Positions 26,400 through 36,100 of a DNA stretch of 41,298 nucleotides are shown one piece after another; positions within the stretch are counted from its first letter, which is position 1, and each line of letters begins with the position of its first letter. The stretch comes from an uncultured Bacillaceae bacterium (GTDB lineage: Bacteria > Bacillota > Bacilli > Bacillales > Cytobacillaceae), in assembly GCA_937995745.1 (NCBI GenBank), contig CALKIU010000064.1, positions 1-41,298 of the forward strand. The letters run 5' to 3'. The position numbers and the translations under genes were made by a program. The notes beneath the pieces are model-generated. The model ran no database searches and was not told the origin of the DNA. It saw only the letters and a list, made by a program, of their open reading frames with translations.

Positions 26400-26966
26400 G
26401 TGCAGTATGTGGAGCCTTTAAGGAACATCGAAGATATTCAGGCAATCAAGAAAGTCCTGCGAAAACAATCGCAGCGGGATTTGCTGTTTTTTGTATTTGG
26501 CATTAACACAGGCATGAGAATCAGCGATCTTTTGTCGCTAAAAGTTGAAGATGTATGGGACGGGAACGATGTCAAAGAATTTATATACATAAAAGAAGAA
26601 GGCGACAAAGGCGAAGAGAAAGCGTTCTATATCAACCAAAAGATGCGCCGGGAGCTGAAAATCTATCTGTCGCAAAACGAATTCCAGATGGGCGACTATT
26701 TGTTTAAATCAAAGAAAGACAACAAACCGATCAGCCGCCAGCAAGCGTACCGGATCATCAACCGGGCGGCAAAAGAAGCGGGAATTTCCGGGAGAATCGG
26801 CACACATACAATCAGAAAGACATTCGGTTATCATGCGTACCGAAAAGGGATCGCCATTTCCATCATCGGAAAAATTTTTAACCACCAATCGCCGGCAGAA
26901 ACATTGAAATATCTGGGCATCGACAAAAATGAAAAACATTTAATCAAAGTAGATGTAAATTTATAG
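26400..26966 (+). CDS. Minimal tyrosine recombinase (catalytic domain only)
   Basis: Site-specific recombinase of the phage integrase family, 188 residues, with no core-binding or arm-binding N-terminal domain. All active-site residues are visible: Arg40 (NTGMRISDLL), His136 and Arg139 (HTIRKTFGYHAY), His162 (IFNHQSP) and Tyr171 (TLKYLGI). The start is GTG with AGGAGAG upstream. Such short integrases occur as stand-alone genes in many Bacillus genomes. No phage, integron or attachment site is evident nearby, so its target is unknown. It borders a decayed sugar-acid locus. Confidence 0.9.
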   Translation: MQYVEPLRNIEDIQAIKKVLRKQSQRDLLFFVFGINTGMRISDLLSLKVEDVWDGNDVKEFIYIKEEGDKGEEKAFYINQKMRRELKIYLSQNEFQMGDYLFKSKKDNKPISRQQAYRIINRAAKEAGISGRIGTHTIRKTFGYHAYRKGIAISIIGKIFNHQSPAETLKYLGIDKNEKHLIKVDVNL

Positions 26967-27094
26967 AGGTTTCCCCGGTCCATAAAGATGAAACCGTTTT
27001 CTCCCCCGCTTTCAATTCATTGCAACCGCGCGGACAGCAGTATGTTAAAACGGTCTCCCCCTTTTCCAATATCAACAAAAAAATTGGGGCCGTG
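26967..27094. other. Short non-coding gap beside the broken aldolase
   Basis: No match to the missing aldolase C-terminus in any frame that I can see. It may be the junction left by a deletion. Confidence 0.3.
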
Positions 27095-27340
27095 TTAAAC
27101 AAAGCGACATGCTTCATTTACGGTGCCTGCGCCGACCATCATCCGTTCATCTCCCAGACGGGAAAGTTCAGCAATGGCATCTTCTGCACCGGGAGTCGTA
27201 AAAGTGATTTCAAGGGACGGGATTCCGCCTTGAAAAGCCTTCTTGGCAATTTCCACCGCCTCTTCACTGCTTCTTCCGCGAATAACAGCCACCAAATACC
27301 CGTCATGCATTTGCTGTAAAATTTCATATTTTTGGATCAT
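27095..27340 (-). pseudogene. Truncated KDPG/KHG aldolase
   Basis: N-terminal 81 residues of a 2-keto-3-deoxy-6-phosphogluconate aldolase (KdgA/Eda family, normally about 200-215 residues). The first strand LVAVIRG, with the catalytic-site Arg, then LEITFTTPGAEDAI (with the Glu) and MMVGAGTV are well conserved. After GAGTV the homology stops and the frame ends six codons later. The Schiff-base lysine lies in the missing part, so the product cannot be active. I take the ATG at 27340, which has GGTG seven bases upstream. It is divergent from a LacI-type regulator, as in kdg loci. Confidence 0.8.
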
Positions 27341-27346
27341 CTGCAT

Positions 27347-28059
27347 TCACCTTTTTCATTATGTTCTGTTCAAGAAATAGGTTTTGTAAAAATGCCCGGT
27401 TTATTTTCTTCTCTTCAAATTTTTTTAGATTTTGCAAGCAGAGAATAAATGCGAAATCCGCGCGGGAAGATAAAATTGCATCTTGCGGCAGAAGGCTTTC
27501 ATTTTCATCCTGACCGGAGAAAACCACGGGAGCCATGCCCGCCCATCCTCTCGTCAAAATCGTTATTCCAAAACAAACCGGAACCATATTGCAAATCCCG
27601 AAAAAAGGCACCCCAAAAAAGTTGACAAAGGGCTGTGCTGAATACACGCGGTCGTTGGTCGCGTTTTATTCCGTGAAAACAGAGACTTCCCGAAAGAATA
27701 GAAATTTGGTTGTTCTTACTAAACCGGTTTATGTTAAAACAATAAATGAATATACAAATTTTTGCAATGACAAATTTTTATCCGAGCATAACTTTAATAA
27801 AGTTTAGTAAGTAAGGTGAAAACAGCGGGAAAAATCTTTTTTATCGTTGGTTTTTTGAATATTTGAATGCCATTTTAAAAGCATGTATGATACACCAGTT
27901 TAGTAAAATGGCTTCAACCTTGATAAAAACTCTTTTTCCATCAGCCATTCCGTAACTTATACCGTATACTTATGAATATATAATTCCCTGTGAACCGGAA
28001 GAATGGATTCATCAACAGACAAGGTCAGCAATTTAAGCCTGATAAACGGAGGAGTATGC
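27347..28059. other. Upstream region of the LacI gene with operator-like elements
   Basis: No gene. It contains the 12-base palindrome TAAACCGGTTTA at 27720-27731, of the type LacI-family proteins bind, and three copies of GTTTAGTAA in either orientation (27716-27724, 27802-27810, 27898-27906). The remaining sequence, including a 107-codon minus-strand frame at 27324-27647, has no protein-like features I can name and may be debris of the lost operon. Confidence 0.45.
27720..27731. promoter_or_regulatory. Candidate LacI-family operator
   Basis: Perfect palindrome TAAACCGGTTTA with a central CG, the general form of LacI/GalR operators. It lies between the truncated aldolase and the LacI-type gene, 330 bases before the latter. 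Assignment is inferred. Confidence 0.5.
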
Positions 28060-29070
28060 ATGAAACAGCCAAAAAACGTGACGATTGATGATGTGGCAAA
28101 AGCGGCCGGCGTATCGAAAAGCACGGTTTCGCAATATTTAAATAAAAGATATGAATACATGAGCGAACGCACCCGCAAAAAAATCGAACAAGTCATTAAG
28201 GAATTGCAATTCCAACCGAATCATCACGCGCGGAATTTAAAGTCCAGGAAAACAAAAATGATCGGAATCATCGTGGCCAACATCCAGCATGCTTTTTCCA
28301 CGGCAATTATCCGGATCATTGAACAAGCGATGGAAGAGCGGGGCATCCATGTCATCATTTGCAATGCGGATGACAATACGGAAAAAGAGGCCACATATTT
28401 GAATTTGCTGTCCGCGAGAAATGTGGACGGGTTGATCGTGTTTCCGACCGGAGACAATTATGAGGAATATAAACGGCTTTTAGAAAACCAAATTCCCGTC
28501 GTTTTTATGGACCGGAAAATTGAAGGCGTGCTCGCCGACACGGTGCTGTTGGACAATGAGGCTGCCGCCTTTCTGGCCGTTTCAACCCTTGTCAAAACGG
28601 GAAGAAAAACAATCGCCATGCTGACACTCCCGCTCACACACAGCGTTTCACCCCGTGTGGAAAGAATCACGGGCTACAAAAACGCCCTGCAATTTTACAA
28701 CATCGAATACCGCGACGAACTGCTCATTTGCGCTCCTTTGCGCGACTTGAAAACAAAACTGGCCGAATTATTCAACTCCGATCATAAGCCGGACGGGATC
28801 GTTGCCGGGAACGACCTCGTCTTGAAGGAAGCGCTCAGTTTCCTGAAAGAAAATGAAATTTCCATTCCCGGCGATGTGGCGATCATCGGCATCGACGATG
28901 TCTCTTATGCGGACATTTACCACCCTTCCCTGACGACGATCGCCCAGCCGGTGGAAGAAATGGGCTCCAAAGCAGCGGAGATTCTCCTTGAACGGATCGA
29001 GGGAAAATCGGACAGCGTTCCTGTTGTCTACCGTTTTTCCCCGAAATTGATCATGCGCCAATCATGTTGA
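28060..29070 (+). CDS. LacI-family transcriptional regulator (KdgR-like)
   Basis: Sugar-responsive repressor of 336 residues. The N-terminal HTH reads VTIDDVAKAAGVSKSTVSQYLNKRYEYMSERTRKKI (about 7-42), followed by a hinge helix (PNHHARNLKSRKTKMIGII) and a periplasmic-binding-type effector domain ending SPKLIMRQSC. The best known relative is KdgR of B. subtilis, which controls keto-deoxygluconate use; the adjacent aldolase fragment supports this. The start ATG at 28060 has GGAGG seven bases upstream; an extended frame from 28003 lacks a ribosome site. With the aldolase broken, its remaining targets must lie elsewhere, or it is on the way out. Confidence 0.85.
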   Translation: MKQPKNVTIDDVAKAAGVSKSTVSQYLNKRYEYMSERTRKKIEQVIKELQFQPNHHARNLKSRKTKMIGIIVANIQHAFSTAIIRIIEQAMEERGIHVIICNADDNTEKEATYLNLLSARNVDGLIVFPTGDNYEEYKRLLENQIPVVFMDRKIEGVLADTVLLDNEAAAFLAVSTLVKTGRKTIAMLTLPLTHSVSPRVERITGYKNALQFYNIEYRDELLICAPLRDLKTKLAELFNSDHKPDGIVAGNDLVLKEALSFLKENEISIPGDVAIIGIDDVSYADIYHPSLTTIAQPVEEMGSKAAEILLERIEGKSDSVPVVYRFSPKLIMRQSC

Positions 29071-29081
29071 TAAAAACGAAG

Positions 29082-29118
29082 AAAAAGCAGCACGGATTAT
29101 TCCGTTGCTGCCTTTTTT
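29082..29118. terminator. Terminator between the LacI gene and the P-type ATPase
   Basis: Stem GCAGCACGGA / TCCGTTGCTGC with one bulged T, followed by CTTTTTT on the plus strand and with A-runs before it. It overlaps the last codons of the convergent ATPase gene (stop at 29097-29099). Confidence 0.75.
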
Positions 29119-31784
29119 GCGGCGGGCACGCTTTTCCGTTTGCGAGTGAAGACGGCGACGCGAATCATTTTAATGATTTCCATCAGGATGACGGCCCCCA
29201 AAGCGAGGCTTCCCGCCAGCAAAAATTCATTCCAGCCGAATTCATACGGAATGTGAAAGACTTCCCGGGAAAACGGGAGAACCGTGAGTCCGTATAGGAC
29301 AAAGCCCAACAGGACGGCGCCGAGCACCGGTTTATTGCTGAAAAGACCGGCGGCAACGGCTGTCTGTGTGTTGGAGCGGGCGGGAAAAGTTTGCAGCGTC
29401 CGCGAAAGAATCAATGTTGTAAAGGCCATGGCCACGCCCATCTCGGCTGACTGGCGCAGCCCGAAATGGAAGGAAATGATCACGGCGATACCGATTAAGG
29501 TGCCGCGAACGGCCACCGCCGCCATCGTTCCCCCGGTGAAAATCCCTTCATGCGGATCGCGCGGTTTTTGCTTCATCACATCCGGCTCCGGTTTTTCCAT
29601 ACCTAAGGCAATGGCCGGCAAAGAATCATTGACGAGGTTGATAAACAACAGCTGCAAGGCCGTAAACGGATTGGGCAAATTGGCTAAAACCGCATAGAGT
29701 ATGGCGATAATGGCGCCGAGGTTTCCGGCAAACAAATAGGCGATCGCCTTTTTAATGTTGCTGTACACTGTCCGGCCGACACTGACCGCCTTTACAATCG
29801 AGGCGAAATTGTCATCGGTTAAAATCATCGCCGCCGCATCTTTGGCCACATCGGTACCGCTCCCCATGGCAATGCCGATGTCGGCCTGCTTTAAAGCGGG
29901 GGCGTCATTGACGCCGTCCCCGGTCATCGCCGTCACCTGGTCTTTCTTCTGCCAAGCGCGCACAATGCGGATTTTATTTTCCGGCGAAACACGGGCATAG
30001 ACGGACACTTTCTCCAGCTTTTTGCCAAGCTCCTCATCGGACATGGCATCCAATTCCTGCCCCGACAAAGCAATATCCCCGTCTCCCATCAAGCCGATAT
30101 CGCGGCCGATTGCTTGTGCCGTCGTTTTGTGATCCCCGGTAATCATTACCGGCTTGATGCCGGCGGTTTTCGCCAATCTAATCGCCTCGTACACTTCTTT
30201 CCGGGGCGGATCGATCATCGCCGTCAGACCGACGAGGACCAAATCATGCTCGTCCCGCTCCGTGACGTTTGTGCGCCCCTCGGGCAATTCCTTGTACCCG
30301 TAGGCGAGAACCCTGAGAGCCCGGTTGGAGAAATCTTCGTTCGCTTCAATAAATGGTTTTAGATTCTCTTGGTTGAGCGGCTCAATTTTTCCATCCTTCA
30401 AAACGTATTTCGCCCGGCTGAACATCACATCCGGGCCTCCTTTTGTCAGTAAAAGCGGTTTTCCGTCAATGCGGTGAACAGTCGACATCAGTTTCCGGTC
30501 GGAATCAAACGGCAATTCGGCCAGACGCTCAAATGTTTCCCGGACCCGGTTATAGTCTTTATTCCACTTGGACGCAAATTTTATCAAGGCCGTTTCCGTC
30601 GGGTCGCCGATTTCCTTGCCTTCATTATTGATATATGAATCATTGCACAAAACGGCAATGTTGACGAGCCATTCTTCGGGCCGGCTTAATTGTTGCGGAA
30701 TCTCTTCCGCTTTCCTGCTGCCGGTGTCAGGCAAAAAATATTCCGTCACCGTCATTTTATTTTGCGTCAATGTGCCTGTTTTGTCGGTGGCAATCACGCT
30801 GGCCGAACCGAGCGTTTCCACGGCAGGGAGCTTGCGGATAATGGCATTTTGTTTTGCCATTTTGTTTGTCCCAATGGAAAGGACGATCGTCACGATCGCT
30901 GACAGGGCTTCCGGAATGGCGGCGACAGCGACGGCGACGGAAAACATCAACGCATTCAAGATTGCCGTGCCCGTGTCAGCCGCCGTGTCTCCAAACCAAA
31001 TCCGCCCGACCTGCAAGGCAAAAATAAACACGCAGAGAACGAGAATGGCCACGCCAAGTTTCTTGCTGAACGCACTTAACTTTCGCTGCAGTGGCGTTTC
31101 TTTTGCTTCCGCTTCGGCGAGCATATGGGCAATTTTCCCAATCTCCGTCTTTTCACCGGTGCCTGTCACAACAAAACGGCCATGTCCGTAGACGACGAGC
31201 GACGTACTGAAAACCATGTTGCCGCGGTCGCCGAGGGGAACGTCATCGCGCAACGCATCAGTATGCTTTTCAACCGCTTCCGATTCTCCCGTCAACATTC
31301 CTTCATTGACTTTTAAAGAAGCGCTGTGCAGCAAACGTCCGTCCGCCGGGACATAATCGCCCGCTTCCAACAGGACAATATCGCCGGGCACGAGCTCCCG
31401 GGCCGGAATCGTTTGCTTCAGCCCCTCCCGCATCACCTTTGCTTCTGGCGCGGACATATTGCGCAGCGCTTCAAGAGAGCTCTCCGCTTTTTTCGTTTGT
31501 ACAACGCTGATTACGGAATTCAGAAGGAGAACCAGCAAAATGATGATCGCCTCCACCACTTCGCCGAGGGCGGCCTGAACCCCGGCGGCAATCAGGAGGA
31601 TGATCACCATCGGATCTTTAAATGACTCAAGAAAAAGCTTCCAGACAGGCACTTTTTCTTTATCTTTCAACTCATTATAGCCGTACTTTTCCAGGCGTCT
31701 TTCGGCTTCATCTTTTGTCAACCCGTTGTCGGTCGATTGGACGGCTTGGAGCGCCTCTTCCCTGCTCATGCGATAGAACTCCAT
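29097..31784 (-). CDS. P2-type cation-exporting ATPase, probably Mn2+ (or Mn2+/Ca2+)
   Basis: Membrane pump of 895 residues with the layout of SERCA-like ATPases: cytoplasmic N-terminus like the Ca2+ pumps, actuator TGES (165-168), M4 with IPEALSAIVTI (290-300), phosphorylation site DKTGTLT with Asp334, TGDGVNDAPALK hinge, and M6 with NLVNDSLPAIALG. SERCA pumps have PEGL and NLVTDGLPA at these places; the PEAL and NDS variants lie in the ion site. The gene is read from a yybP-ykoY Mn2+ riboswitch, as reported for Lactococcus yoaB and the pneumococcal Mn/Ca pump. I therefore favour Mn2+ export; Ca2+ is the alternative. ATG with AAAGGAG upstream; no partner genes. Confidence 0.9.
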   Translation of the reverse strand: MEFYRMSREEALQAVQSTDNGLTKDEAERRLEKYGYNELKDKEKVPVWKLFLESFKDPMVIILLIAAGVQAALGEVVEAIIILLVLLLNSVISVVQTKKAESSLEALRNMSAPEAKVMREGLKQTIPARELVPGDIVLLEAGDYVPADGRLLHSASLKVNEGMLTGESEAVEKHTDALRDDVPLGDRGNMVFSTSLVVYGHGRFVVTGTGEKTEIGKIAHMLAEAEAKETPLQRKLSAFSKKLGVAILVLCVFIFALQVGRIWFGDTAADTGTAILNALMFSVAVAVAAIPEALSAIVTIVLSIGTNKMAKQNAIIRKLPAVETLGSASVIATDKTGTLTQNKMTVTEYFLPDTGSRKAEEIPQQLSRPEEWLVNIAVLCNDSYINNEGKEIGDPTETALIKFASKWNKDYNRVRETFERLAELPFDSDRKLMSTVHRIDGKPLLLTKGGPDVMFSRAKYVLKDGKIEPLNQENLKPFIEANEDFSNRALRVLAYGYKELPEGRTNVTERDEHDLVLVGLTAMIDPPRKEVYEAIRLAKTAGIKPVMITGDHKTTAQAIGRDIGLMGDGDIALSGQELDAMSDEELGKKLEKVSVYARVSPENKIRIVRAWQKKDQVTAMTGDGVNDAPALKQADIGIAMGSGTDVAKDAAAMILTDDNFASIVKAVSVGRTVYSNIKKAIAYLFAGNLGAIIAILYAVLANLPNPFTALQLLFINLVNDSLPAIALGMEKPEPDVMKQKPRDPHEGIFTGGTMAAVAVRGTLIGIAVIISFHFGLRQSAEMGVAMAFTTLILSRTLQTFPARSNTQTAVAAGLFSNKPVLGAVLLGFVLYGLTVLPFSREVFHIPYEFGWNEFLLAGSLALGAVILMEIIKMIRVAVFTRKRKSVPAAKKAATE

Positions 31785-32040
31785 GTTCAGGCTCCTTTCT
31801 TCTTAAAAGGTCACAGATATTCCTTGTGTTTTGGCGGCGTCAAAACAAACGATCGATGAAATTGTTTTGGCCGTATCTGTATTTATCAAACAAACGATTA
31901 ATAAAATAAAAAGAGTGCAGTCAAAACGGCTTTATTCTGAACTATATGTTTTCCACAACAATGGGAAATTATCGTTCCGCGGAAAAGGAAACAAATGGCC
32001 TTGTCATGAAGATTTTCCACCTCCTTGAAATTCCGCCATA

Positions 32041-32180
32041 ACGAAAAAGCGAGACCCCTGCCGTTAAGGCAAAGGTCTCGCTTTAGCTTTTCCGCTATGA
32101 TAAAACCGATGATCAAACGATCATGTCATGACGGTTTTATTCAGGAATTACCTTGTAATTCCCAGCTACTCCCCTTTGAC
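32041..32180 (-). ncRNA. yybP-ykoY (manganese) riboswitch with terminator
   Basis: On the minus strand the leader begins with the family's conserved CAAAGGGGAGTAGC (32165-32178). Then come a hairpin GGAATTAC-CTT-GTAATTCC (32144-32162, plus strand), a long stem AAAACCG ... CGGTTTT (about 32102-32138), and finally a terminator AAAGCGAGACC / GGTCTCGCTTT (32046-32084) with TTTTTC. CAAAGG at 32173-32178 can pair with CCTTTG at 32070-32075, which is inside the terminator stem: Mn2+-stabilised P1 would thus prevent termination and turn on the pump gene 260 bases downstream. This is the known yybP-ykoY switching logic. Confidence 0.88.
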
Positions 32181-32190
32181 TAATGTCAAA
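32175..32190 (-). promoter_or_regulatory. Inverted repeat at the riboswitch 5' end
   Basis: TTTGAC-TAAT-GTCAAA, six-base arms, overlapping the start of the aptamer. It may be an operator or an upstream extension of P1. No certain promoter was found; AT-rich sequence with GAATAT lies just upstream. Confidence 0.3.
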
Positions 32191-32261
32191 TATTCTTTTG
32201 TAAGTATTATTTTAACATAATTTCCCGGCTGTACACAACAATGGGGCCTCTTGATTTTTTG

Positions 32262-33098
32262 TCATTTTTTTTGCTGCAAAAATTGCCGGTACATGTAGGC
32301 GGCCCATTTTCCGCTCCTGGTGTTGCTGATGTTATTCAAAAGCCCCGCGGTGATCGCTTCCGTAAACTTCGGGTTCTCCAAATCTTTCAGCAATAATTCC
32401 GCAGATTCCCGGACAAGGGGATCTTCTTCATTTTCCCGCGCCACATCTTCCAACAGCGCGGCAACGGTTTCTTTGTCAATTTCCGGTTTTATATGGACCG
32501 TCTGGAAATATTCCTCCGACAAAGAGGCAATGGATGCATGCTTGGCCATGATGTCCGCTTTTTCAACCATCGCCCGGCAAATCCGTTCCAATTCGGCCGG
32601 ATATTGCTCAAAAAAAATCAATTCGGCGTAACTTTTGATAAGCCCGTTCATCGTGAAAAAAAGTTCCAGCTGCATATCCGGTTTTAAATGTGCATATCGT
32701 TTCTGTATGACTGAAAATAAAAGCCGGCAGAATGCGGACTGATAAAATTTTAATGTATGGATTAACTCTTCGCTGAAAGAAAAAACTTGTTCTTTTAGGA
32801 AAATTTTTGCAAAATCAGCCTGTTCCCGGAATTTCGTGAACGTAACCAGCAAGAAATCGTACAACAAATTCCCTTTGTTTCGGGAAAAGGTGACCGTATG
32901 TTCAAGATCAGCGATAAACCCGCTCATGAAACGTTCAATGATGCTGAGAATCAGTTCATCTTTCGATTTAAAGTACAGATAAAAGGCTCCTTTTGAAATG
33001 CCGCAGCGCTCCGTAATTTGCTGGACGGACGTGGCCTCAAAGCCGTTTTCCGCAAACAACTCAAGCGCCCGTTCCATGATCAATTCCCTTTTGGTCAT
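32262..33098 (-). CDS. yerO: TetR-family repressor of the adjacent RND pump (YerO-like)
   Basis: TetR/AcrR regulator of 278 residues, longer than typical, like B. subtilis YerO, which is divergent from swrC (yerP). The HTH is at about residues 8-50 (ALELFAENGFEATSVQQITERCGISKGAFYLYFKSKDELI). The C-terminal domain is helical. The ATG at 33098 is preceded by TAGGAG seven bases away; the longer frame to 33116 would start before that site. Its promoter and the operator at 33125-33138 sit in the shared gap with the pump gene. Target assignment follows from context. Confidence 0.85.
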   Translation of the reverse strand: MTKRELIMERALELFAENGFEATSVQQITERCGISKGAFYLYFKSKDELILSIIERFMSGFIADLEHTVTFSRNKGNLLYDFLLVTFTKFREQADFAKIFLKEQVFSFSEELIHTLKFYQSAFCRLLFSVIQKRYAHLKPDMQLELFFTMNGLIKSYAELIFFEQYPAELERICRAMVEKADIMAKHASIASLSEEYFQTVHIKPEIDKETVAALLEDVARENEEDPLVRESAELLLKDLENPKFTEAITAGLLNNISNTRSGKWAAYMYRQFLQQKK

Positions 33099-33124
33099 AT
33101 TTCCGCTCCTATTCATTTGACAAT

Positions 33125-33170
33125 TGACCGGTTAGTCATTATTATAAGAGAGTTGTAAAGTAAAAGTCAA
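33125..33170 (-). promoter_or_regulatory. yerO promoter and TetR-type operator shared with swrC
   Basis: On the minus strand -35 TTGACT (33165-33170), 18-base spacer and -10 TATAAT (33141-33146). Immediately downstream, where transcription would begin, is TGAC-CGGTTA-GTCA (33125-33138), a TetR-style inverted repeat. Binding there would block yerO and, by position, the divergent pump gene. Confidence 0.7.
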
Positions 33171-33187
33171 TTTAGGCAGGTGTAGGA

Positions 33188-36100
33188 ATGAAAGGTCTGG
33201 TAAATTTTGTATTACGAAACAAACTGGCCGTTTGGTTATTGACGATCATCGTTGCGGCTTCCGGCATTTACTCAGGGGCAAAAATGAAAATGGAAGCGAT
33301 TCCCGACATATCCGTTCCTTATTTGATTGTCGTCGGGGTTTATCCGGGGGCCACTCCGGAACAAGTGATGGATGAAGTATCCATCCCGATTGAAAAAGCG
33401 GTCGAAGGCTTGGAAGATGTCAAAGCCGTTTACTCAAGTTCATCATCAGGTGTAGCGCAAGTCCATATTGAGTACGATTACGGCGTTGACATGGATGAAA
33501 AAAGGAGAAAACTGGAATCCGCCATCGATCAAGTCCCATTGCCTGAAGAAGTGCACCAGCCGGAAATCTTGACGATGAGCATGAACATGGTTCCGGTGGC
33601 CGTCCTTTCCGTCAGCAGCACGGAAGAGGACATTATTGAACTGACATCCACTGTGGAAAACGAATTGCTGCCAAAAATCGAAAAAATTGACGGCGTCGCT
33701 TCCGTCGCCATCACAGGGCAGCACATCCAAGAAGTTGAATTTGTTTTCAACCAGGAAAAACTGGCTTCCCTCGGATTGAAAGAGGACGATGTCAAAAAGC
33801 TGATCCAAGGAAGCGACATGGCTTTATCTTTAGGTCTGTATGAATTTACGGACAGCGAAGAAGCCGTGTCCATTGACGGAGACATCAAAACAGTAGACCA
33901 ATTAAAGGAAGTGCTTATTCCCGTAACACCTTCCGCGGAAAATCCGGTTCCGTTCGTCAGACTGGGAGACATTGCGGAAATCAAACTGGTGGACAAAGTG
34001 CAGTCCATCTCCCGGACAAACGGCAAGGATGCCATCTCCATTCAAATTTTCAAAGGCCAGCAGGCCAATACGGTCCAAGTCGTGAATGCCGTAAAAGATT
34101 TGATGGAGAAAGAACAGAAGAACATCGACGGATTGGCCGTTGAATATTCTTTCGACCAGGCAAAACCGATCGAAGAGTCCGTATACTCGATGGTCGAAAA
34201 AGCATTGTTCGGCGGACTGTTTGCCGCAATCATTATCTTTTTGTTCTTGAAAAACTTCCGGTCAACGATTATATCCGTCATTTCCATACCGGTTTCCATC
34301 TTGACGGCACTGGTGATTTTATACTGGCTCGACCTTACCTTGAATATTATTACGTTGGGCGCGATCACGGTGGCCATCGGCCGGGTCATCGACGACTCGA
34401 TTGTCGTTGTGGAAAATATTTACCGCCGATTGTATTTAAAAGGCGAAGAATTGCGCGGCCGGGCGTTAATCCGTGAAGCGACGATCGAAATGTTCAGGCC
34501 GATTCTTGCTTCAACATTAGTGACCGTGGCCGTGTTTGCACCCTTGATTTTCACCGGCGGCATGGTCGGAGAACTGTTTATGCCGTTCGCGTTAACGATG
34601 TCTCTCGCCTTGGGTGCATCATTGCTGGTGGCCATTTCCATAGTGCCAACCTTGTCCCATTCCTTGTACTTCAAACGGCTTTACGAAGAGGGAGAAGACA
34701 AGGTTTACAAACCGCCGGGCAAACTGGCCCTTTGGTACAAAAAAGTTTTGGAAAAAGCCTTGAACCATAAAATCATCACTTCGGTCATTGCCGTTGTTTT
34801 ATTGGCCGGTTCACTCGCCCTTGTTCCCTTAATCGGGTTCAGTTTCCTCGGTTCATCAGAGGAAAAAATGATGTTCGTGACATATACGCCGAAAGCCGGG
34901 GAACTGCGGGAAGAAACTGCCACCTATGTGGCCGAAGCGGAAAAAGAATTGTTGAAGCGGGATGATCTCGAAATCCTGCAGTTGTCCATCAATGATCCCG
35001 AATATGCGGATGCCATGTCTTTGATGATGTCGGGAGGCAGAAACGGAGCATTGTTGTTCTTGACTTTTGACCCGGATACGGAAGACTTCCCGAAAGTGAA
35101 AAAAGAAGTGGAGGAATTCTTGCAAGGTTTGGGCCATCCGGGTGAATGGAAGTCACAGGATTTCCATACGACCGGAATCGCCTCCAATGAACTGAGCTAT
35201 ACATTGTACAGCGAAAACTTGAACGACTTGATTGCCGCGGTAAAAGATGTGGAAAAAGCGCTGGCCGAAGTGGAACACGTCGAGGACATTACATCTGATG
35301 CGGAAGACCCGTACGTGGAAAACGTCTTTAAAGTGTCGCAGCAGCATCTTCTCCAATACGGGCTGACAACGGCACAAATCGTGATGGCTCTCACCGATTC
35401 CGGAGCAAAAGAAGTGTTAACGACATTGGAAAAAGACGGCAAAGACATTGAAGTCGTCATTAAACGGGAAGCAAAGCAGGTGCCAAAATCAGTCGACGAT
35501 TTGCTTGCGACGGAAATTCCCACGCCGATGGGCCGGAATGTTCCGTTGTCCGAGTTGGTGACGCTGGAAAAAGGTTCCACTTTGAACACGCTGAACCGTT
35601 CGGAAGGAAAATATTATGCGACGGTATCAGGAACGATCACCACGAAAGATATTTCAGCGGCCACATCTGAAGCGGACAAAAAGATTGACGAATTGGATCT
35701 GCCGAAAAGCGTAAAAGTCGGCATCTCCGGCGTTGCCGCAGACATGAAAGAAACCTTTACGCAGCTTGGAGTGGCGATGATTGCCGCGGTGGCGATCGTT
35801 TACTTCATTCTTGTCGTCACTTTTGGTGAAGGACTGGCGCCGTTTGTCATTCTCTTCTCATTGCCGTTTACGGCCATCGGCTCCTTCCTGGGCTTGCTGA
35901 TTACCGGCCACACGATTTCGGTTCAGGTCATGATGGGGCTGCTCATGTTAATCGGTATTGTCGTCACGAACGCCATTGTGCTCGTCGACCGGATCGTCCG
36001 CATGGAGCGCGAACGCGGCATGCCGATGCGCGAAGCCATCCTCGAAGCAGGCGCCACCCGTTTGCGGCCAATTTTAATGACAGCTATTGCCACGATGGGC

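Noticed and set aside
27324..27647. 107-codon minus-strand frame overlapping the aldolase start
   Set aside because: Different frame from the aldolase, weak start and no recognisable domain.
32175..32190. MntR operator at the riboswitch 5' end
   Set aside because: TTTGAC-TAAT-GTCAAA is palindromic but deviates from the TTTGCNTTA-type MntR box, and it overlaps conserved aptamer sequence that explains it.
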